From NCBI GenBank assembly GCA_958352855.1, contig CATWQE010000093.1:1-9599 (forward strand): a DNA stretch of 9,599 bases, in the 5' to 3' direction. How positions within the stretch are numbered: the stretch's first letter is position 1; the number at the start of each line of letters is the position of its first letter. The position numbers were made by a program, and so were the translations under genes. Positions 7,933 to 9,599 of this stretch are shown in pieces. This stretch comes from an uncultured Bacillota bacterium. GTDB taxonomy: Bacteria > Bacillota > Clostridia > Lachnospirales > Lachnospiraceae. The notes under the pieces were generated by a model that worked only from the letters and a program-made list of their open reading frames with translations, did not search any database and was not told the origin of the DNA.

Positions 7933-7960
7933 TGTTATTTTTCATATCTAATATTATAAT
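7932..7960 (+). promoter_or_regulatory. Sigma-A-type promoter of the AraC-family regulator
   Basis: The -35 is TTGTTA (7932-7937, 4 of 6) and the -10 is an exact TATAAT (7955-7960) with a 17-bp spacer. The predicted start near 7967 gives a leader of about 26 nt that contains AAAGGAG (7978-7984), 8 nt before the ATG. Confidence 0.72.
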
Positions 7961-7992
7961 GTTTTTATTACTGAAACAAAGGAGCGCTATCT

Positions 7993-8862
7993 ATGTATGT
8001 TTTTGAATTGCCTTCAGATACTATATACGAATATATACTAACAGGTAAATTTCAGGCTCCCTCTCAAGACTGGATTCATCAGGAGAGCCCCCTCAGTGAC
8101 TATGAACTGATTGTTATGACAGAAGGTACCCTCTATATTGCCTATGAAAAAGAATCTTTTGTTGTGGAAACCGGTGATTTTCTTTTACTTCCGCCGGGAG
8201 GTATACGACGGGGAACAAAGGCTTCGGACTGTTCTTTTTATTGGCTTCATTTTCTCACAGGAGAGAATCCTTCTGCGAAGGAAATCCCTGATGCACTGTT
8301 ACCAGCTTACATTGCTGCCTCCAGCCAGAAAATCCCGGTTCCCAGACATGGAACCATCCCCAATCAGGAAAAAGTTGTGATTCTGATGAAACAGCTTCAA
8401 GATGAAGTGAAAAATAATTATCCTGTGTGTGGTATCAATACTATAACAACTACTATCCTCATGGAATTGTACGGGCAGTATTATATACGTACCCAGAGGG
8501 TCAGCAGTATTAAAGACGTGCAAAAACAGCTTTATTATGATATTGTGGATTATGTGAAACTAAATATATCAAAGAATTTGAAGGTTGCAGATATTGCCGC
8601 ACATTTTGGATATAACCAAAAATATCTTTCCCATTTGTTCGCTACCATTACCGGTACTCCTTTGAAACAATTTATTTTATCTACAAAAATTGATGCTGCA
8701 AATTTTATGCTTACAGATACCAACAAATCAATCTCTCAGATTTCCCAGGAGTTAGGATTTTTAGACAATCACAATTTTACCCGAACCTACAAATCCGTAA
8801 CGGGTCTGGCACCTTCTGAATATAGAAATGGCTTTGCTAAAAGAATGTTGTTTGATAAATAA
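7993..8862 (+). CDS. AraC-family transcriptional regulator with N-terminal sugar-sensing (cupin-like) domain
   Basis: A 289-residue cytoplasmic transcription factor of normal AraC/XylS length. Residues 1 to about 165 form the cupin-like arm and sensor domain (GTLYIAYEKESFVVETGDFLLLPPG read across 45-69, then FYWLHF near 82-87). Residues 180-289 are the DNA-binding domain with two helix-turn-helix units: VADIAAHFGYNQKYLSHLF at 198-216 and ISQISQELGFLDNHNFTRTY at 247-266, closing with the family signature around GLAPSEYR (271-278). The ATG follows AAAGGAG by 8 nt. The gene is divergent from the hydrolase/transporter operon and shares its 360-bp control region, so it most likely activates that operon in response to the imported sugar and controls itself through the palindrome at 7916-7932. 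The effector is unknown. No convincing intrinsic terminator follows directly; the nearest stem-loop is the inverted repeat at 8945-8990. Confidence 0.95.
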   Translation: MYVFELPSDTIYEYILTGKFQAPSQDWIHQESPLSDYELIVMTEGTLYIAYEKESFVVETGDFLLLPPGGIRRGTKASDCSFYWLHFLTGENPSAKEIPDALLPAYIAASSQKIPVPRHGTIPNQEKVVILMKQLQDEVKNNYPVCGINTITTTILMELYGQYYIRTQRVSSIKDVQKQLYYDIVDYVKLNISKNLKVADIAAHFGYNQKYLSHLFATITGTPLKQFILSTKIDAANFMLTDTNKSISQISQELGFLDNHNFTRTYKSVTGLAPSEYRNGFAKRMLFDK

Positions 8863-8944
8863 GACTTTCCTTAGATTTCCAGCACTGTTTAATATTTAAT
8901 ATGCCATATCTTGAAAAAGCCAATATTTTCATCACTAATAGATT

Positions 8945-8990
8945 GCTAGTACAACGAACACGAAGTTTCTCCTTTAATCGTTGTACTAGC
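8945..8990. repeat. Perfect 13-bp inverted repeat with 20-nt loop
   Basis: GCTAGTACAACGA (8945-8957) and TCGTTGTACTAGC (8978-8990) are exact reverse complements around a 20-nt loop. No T-run follows in either direction, so it is not a standard intrinsic terminator, although it could act in 3'-end formation for the regulator located 83 bp upstream. A competing short pairing (CACGA 8959-8963 with TCGTG 8992-8996) is also possible. Confidence 0.8.
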
Positions 8991-9041
8991 ATCGTGAGAA
9001 AACATTTATAGGCGTTGGAATTTTTACCACCAAACCATATA

Positions 9042-9316
9042 TAGGCTACATTTCTTTATCTTCCCGTATCAAGCTACTTTTTTGTGACACACGTAGGCTA
9101 AATTGCATATTTTTTTCATATCAACCTACTTTTTTCAGCCTAAATAGGCCAAATGACTAGGATTCTTCTTTTCAACTTACTTTTTGTTCTTCAAATATAG
9201 GTAAAATTTAAAGAATCTTGCATATTAGCCTATTTATCTACAGGAAAAGTAGGTCAATTTTTAAAGCATTTAAACATTCACCTATTTGTGCCTAAAATAT
9301 GTAGTCTAAAAAATCA
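9042..9316. repeat. Array of about five 52-bp units with alternating TAGG / CCTA motifs
   Basis: TAGG (or TAGT) begins at 9042, 9094, 9145, 9198, 9250 and 9302, steps of 52, 51, 53, 52 and 52 bp. The partner motif, mostly CCTA, has its TA at 9075, 9127, 9178, 9231 and 9283, always exactly 33 bp after the TAGG start. Flanks are conserved: TAGGCTAAAT on one side, ATCAACCTACTTTTTT on the other. Read on one strand or its complement, every copy approximates AAAAAGTAGGYTRAAT, so the array is about eleven copies of one motif in alternating orientation. A further TAGG at 9009 may be an outlying copy. Unit interiors (about 19 bp) are not conserved. I do not recognise the family. Confidence 0.75.
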
Positions 9317-9382
9317 TAAAACACTTGTTTCAACTAGAAGAAGTATAAGAACACGGCTGCATCCATTACCTTCGTATTTAGA

Positions 9383-9416
9383 GAAAAGAAAAAAGCCTAG
9401 CAAACGCTAGGCTTTT
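9383..9416 (-). terminator. Intrinsic terminator of the 23S rRNA-tRNA-Trp transcript
   Basis: On the minus strand AAAAGCCTAGC (9416-9406), loop GTTT, and GCTAGGCTTTT (9401-9391) form a perfect 11-bp stem, followed by TTCTTTTCTC, giving a T-rich tract. The stem starts 4 nt after the tRNA 3' end, so this ends the rRNA operon transcript. On the plus strand the tail is only TTTT, so it would terminate the opposite direction weakly at best. Confidence 0.92.
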
Positions 9417-9420
9417 GAAG

Positions 9421-9491
9421 CAGGGGATGAGGGACTCGAACCCCCATCGACGGTTTTGGAGACCGGTGCTCTACCATTGAACTAATCCCCT
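9421..9491 (-). tRNA. tRNA-Trp (CCA anticodon)
   Basis: A 71-nt cloverleaf read on the minus strand. The acceptor stem is AGGGGAT (9491-9485) with ATCCCCT (9428-9422) and discriminator G at 9421. The D arm contains AATGGTAGA, the anticodon loop is CTCCAAA, giving anticodon CCA (tryptophan), and the T arm contains GGTTCGAGTCC. The anticodon stem has four clean pairs and a C-U mismatch at its base. The 3' CCA tail is not encoded (the gene is followed by CTTC), so it must be added by nucleotidyltransferase. It lies about 75 bp after the 23S rRNA 3' end and directly before the terminator, so it is co-transcribed with the rRNA operon. Confidence 0.96.
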
Positions 9492-9551
9492 TTATTTTAT
9501 GTACCTTCAAAACCACATATACAAAACTTCAAACCTTCCAACTTCGCCACT

Positions 9552-9565
9552 GGAACTTCCGTTCC
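9552..9565 (-). other. Small hairpin just after the 23S 3' end
   Basis: GGAAC-TTCC-GTTCC (plus-strand reading) is a 5-bp stem with a 4-nt loop in the 23S-tRNA spacer, directly beyond the mature 23S end. It may take part in rRNA processing. The rest of the spacer (9492-9551) shows no recognisable gene and is too short for a 5S rRNA. Confidence 0.45.
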
Positions 9566-9599
9566 TTTGGTCAAGCCCTCGACCGATTAGTAGCAGTCA
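9566..9599 (-). rRNA. 23S ribosomal RNA, 3' terminal fragment
   Basis: The minus strand reads TGACTGCTACTAATCGGTCG followed by AGGGCTTGACC, the conserved 23S 3' terminus (compare the ACTAATAGATCGAGGACTTAACC ending in Bacillus subtilis, quoted from memory). The closing CTTGACC is the strand that pairs with the 23S 5' end. Only about 34 nt of the gene lie in the window; the rest continues to the right. The precise mature end (9566-9569) is approximate. Confidence 0.9.

Larger units (their letters stand above)
7633..7992. other. Divergent regulatory intergenic region
   Basis: This 360-bp, very AT-rich stretch separates the minus-strand operon from the plus-strand regulator. It contains both promoters, three AGTGTCA-type sites and a block of TCTTACTTTTT / TTTTGATACC direct repeats (7728-7790), each listed separately. 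The short open frames across it are low-complexity and have no ribosome binding sites, so I see no gene here. The segment 7791-7861 shows only T-rich sequence with no clear motif. Confidence 0.85.
8863..9380. other. Gene-free region between regulator and rRNA operon
   Basis: No plausible coding region is visible on either strand over about 520 bp. The stretch 8863-8944 shows nothing distinct. From 8945 it carries a long perfect inverted repeat and then a phased array of a TAGG/CCTA motif, both described separately. From about 9317 to 9380 I see nothing. The region lies between two convergent transcription units (regulator on plus, rRNA/tRNA on minus). Confidence 0.8.

Noticed and set aside
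7555..7951. Plus-strand frames of 61 and 79 residues before the regulator
   Set aside because: They are Phe/Ser/Ile-rich translations of T-rich DNA, overlap the GH127-type start and the promoters, and lack ribosome binding sites.
8960..8987. Eight-codon frame starting at a GTG in the loop of the 13-bp inverted repeat
   Set aside because: It has a plausible ribosome binding site, but it is extremely short, mostly within the repeat arm, and has no promoter that I can see.
9234..9242. DnaA-box-like TTATCTACA suggesting an origin
   Set aside because: A single copy with one mismatch to TTATCCACA, with no cluster and no replication gene nearby.
9042..9316. CRISPR array
   Set aside because: The period is regular, but the repeated parts are short, degenerate and alternate in orientation, and no cas gene is present. 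A true CRISPR has near-identical repeats in one direction.
9421..9491. Integration site of a mobile element at tRNA-Trp
   Set aside because: No integrase, no duplicated tRNA 3' end and no att-like direct repeat are visible; the tRNA belongs to the rRNA operon.

Overview
The window looks like the chromosome of an AT-rich Firmicute, most likely a gut member of the Clostridia such as a Lachnospiraceae. The reasons are the low GC content, strong AGGAGG-type ribosome binding sites, GTG starts, an LplA/LplB/LplC-type carbohydrate transporter, and the sequence of the 23S rRNA 3' end. The family-level assignment is an inference.

Most of the window (1-7992) is one carbohydrate-utilisation locus on the minus strand with a divergent regulator. 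In transcription order it encodes a GH127-type (DUF1680) beta-L-arabinofuranosidase-like enzyme (7632-5377), a solute-binding lipoprotein (5355-3730), two CUT1 permeases (3657-2749 and 2738-1836), and a GH31 alpha-xylosidase-like enzyme that runs off the left edge (1810 to beyond 1). Gaps are 10-72 bp, so this reads as one operon. The transporter has no ATPase of its own and neither enzyme has a signal peptide. The inferred scheme is that the lipoprotein and permeases import an oligosaccharide, probably plant-derived and carrying arabinofuranose and/or xylose, and the two hydrolases trim it in the cytoplasm. A 10-bp hairpin sits between the binding-protein and first permease genes.

The 360-bp intergenic region 7633-7992 holds back-to-back sigma-A-type promoters, each with an exact TATAAT box and 17-bp spacer. 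It also has three copies of an AGTGTCA motif: two identical 16-bp direct copies and one perfect 7-3-7 palindrome touching the regulator's -35 box. The regulator (7993-8862, plus strand) is a cupin/AraC-type activator and the natural candidate to bind them.

Right of the regulator, 8863-9390 has no gene. It carries a perfect 13-bp inverted repeat with a 20-nt loop, then an unusual array in which a motif close to AAAAAGTAGGYTRAAT recurs about eleven times in alternating orientation with strict spacing (33 bp inside a pair, 51-53 bp per period). I do not recognise it.

The right end is the 3' end of an rRNA operon on the minus strand: the 23S rRNA 3' terminus, a short spacer, tRNA-Trp(CCA), and a strong intrinsic terminator. 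No 5S rRNA gene fits between the 23S gene and the terminator, so the operon has a non-standard layout.
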